From: NORP259 sp041398705
GTDB lineage: Bacteria > Planctomycetota > UBA1135 > GCA-002686595
Direction of reading: 5' to 3'
DNA: 64,000 nucleotides
Assembly (NCBI GenBank): GCA_041398705.1
Contig: JAWKUI010000004.1
Span: forward strand, 62,001 to 126,000
The translations under genes and the position numbers were made by a program. The notes beneath the pieces are model-generated. The model was not told the origin of the DNA. It saw only the letters and a program-made list of their open reading frames with translations, and did not search any database. Shown here piece after piece: positions 63,268-64,000 of this stretch. Position 1 is the stretch's first letter. Every line of letters starts with the position of its first letter.

Positions 63268-64000
63268 GTCCGCTCCCGACTTCCACGCTGCCGAGGTTTC
63301 CGCCACCGTTCGGGCGGGTTGGCAGGTCTTGTCGCCCGCGCGCCGCGAGGTGGTGCTCGCGGTGGCGCGGCGCTTGGCGGAGGCGGGCTACCGGGCGTGG
63401 CTCGTGGGCGGGGCCGTGCGGGACCTAGTGATGGGCCGGCCAGCGGGGGACCTCGACATGGTGAGCGCCGCGCCGCCCGCCGTCGGTCGCTCGCTGTTCC
63501 CCGGCGCACTGGAGGTGGGGGAGCATTTCGGCATCCTGCTGGTGCGCGCGGGCGAGGAGTCCGTGGAGCTTGCGACCTTCCGGCTCGACGGTGCCTACGC
63601 GGACGGGCGGCACCCCGACGCCGTGCGCTACACCGATTCGCTCGAGGAGGACGCGGCGCGCCGGGACTTCACGTGCAACGCGCTCTACCTGGATCCCACC
63701 ACTTTCGAGTGCATGGATCCGACCGGAGGCCTCGCCCACATCGCGGCGGGCGAGCTGCACGCGGTAGGGGAAGCCAGCCGGCGCTTCGCCGAAGATGGGT
63801 TGCGGTTGCTGCGTGTGCCGCGCTTCTTGGCGCGTTTCGGTTGGCGCCCCGCGCCGGGCCTCATCGGGGCGATGCGGGCGAGCCGCGCGAGCCTGCGGGG
63901 CGTCAGCGCGGAGCGATTCGCCGGGGAGATGGCGCTCATGGCGGGTGGCCCCGGCCCCTTGCATGCCCTGGAGATCCTCGCCGAAGCGGGCCTTTGGGAT
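63266..64000 (+). CDS. cca: CCA-adding tRNA nucleotidyltransferase, partial (runs off right edge)
   Basis: An open frame of 245 codons runs from the ATG at 63266 to the window end. Class II polymerase-beta motifs are clear: LVGGAVRDLVMGRPAGDLDMV carries the DxD metal pair (kept here as DLD), RRDFTCNALYLDP is motif C, and EDGLRLLRVPRFLARFGW is motif D/E. The protein adds or repairs the 3' CCA of tRNA; the closely related poly(A) polymerase cannot be excluded without the C-terminus. Confidence 0.9.
   Translation, partial: MSAPDFHAAEVSATVRAGWQVLSPARREVVLAVARRLAEAGYRAWLVGGAVRDLVMGRPAGDLDMVSAAPPAVGRSLFPGALEVGEHFGILLVRAGEESVELATFRLDGAYADGRHPDAVRYTDSLEEDAARRDFTCNALYLDPTTFECMDPTGGLAHIAAGELHAVGEASRRFAEDGLRLLRVPRFLARFGWRPAPGLIGAMRASRASLRGVSAERFAGEMALMAGGPGPLHALEILAEAGLWD

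Noticed and set aside
1..64000. tRNA, rRNA, CRISPR arrays, insertion sequences, integrases or attachment repeats
   Set aside because: None seen on either strand by reading; genes are housekeeping or envelope types with even base composition.

Overview
This is a gene-dense, very GC-rich bacterial chromosome segment. It has Gram-negative envelope functions: TolC/NodT outer-membrane proteins, many lipoproteins, an AsmA-like protein and a PBP4-type carboxypeptidase. Several features point to a Planctomycetota-like or related PVC-type organism: a double-length tandem UvrA, FG-GAP/ASPIC secreted proteins, secreted proteins sharing a C-terminal module with a TWYFQ-WH motif, and scarce Shine-Dalgarno sites. 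This assignment is inference; no rRNA is present. I saw no tRNA, rRNA, insertion sequence, prophage or CRISPR array.

Layout. 1-2311: a PhnCDE-type ABC importer (permease cut by the left edge). 2425-9054: a membrane protein, a GH20-like glycosidase, a GT-C glycosyltransferase with TPRs, and a cation/proton antiporter. 9173-11577: a divergent pair resembling Bacillus YdjI (SPFH plus zinc ribbons) and YdjG (zinc ribbons plus membrane anchor). 11696-13090: a NodT-type efflux lipoprotein. 13234-17092: the most unusual block, a MamK-like actin preceded by a small coiled-coil protein and followed by a DUF3810 metalloprotease-like membrane protein and a degenerate GGDEF protein. The first and last proteins of this block end in the same helical module of about 67 residues.

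17175-32332: mostly secreted proteins (PQQ-type sugar dehydrogenase, sulfatase-fold lipoprotein, pentaheme cytochrome, lamin-tail protein, MORN lipoprotein, BNR-repeat lipoprotein). Among them lie an AsmA/GT2/LAB_N operon and glyA. 32581-41369: housekeeping genes (mtnA, purE, purC, an aroA-like gene, galE, a frameshifted dacB, an inositol-phosphatase family gene, a 2-Cys peroxiredoxin). 42191-54329: one tightly overlapping operon, tandem uvrA - XPB helicase - XPB-associated protein - thiE-like - small membrane protein - thiL - tsaE. 54365-62655: an ECF sigma factor with a membrane-anchored partner, a TolC-family protein, a HEAT-like protein and an ASPIC/FG-GAP lipoprotein. 62707-64000: a small membrane protein divergent from a CCA-adding tRNA nucleotidyltransferase cut by the right edge.

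Regulation. Stop/start overlaps (ATGA, GTGA, TGATG) tie many genes together. Many first genes lack a Shine-Dalgarno site and instead carry a TAnnnT-like -10 box 6-12 bases before the start codon, which suggests leaderless transcription. The actin and the lamin-tail gene are exceptions with strong GGAGG sites. Strong GC hairpins separate many transcription units.
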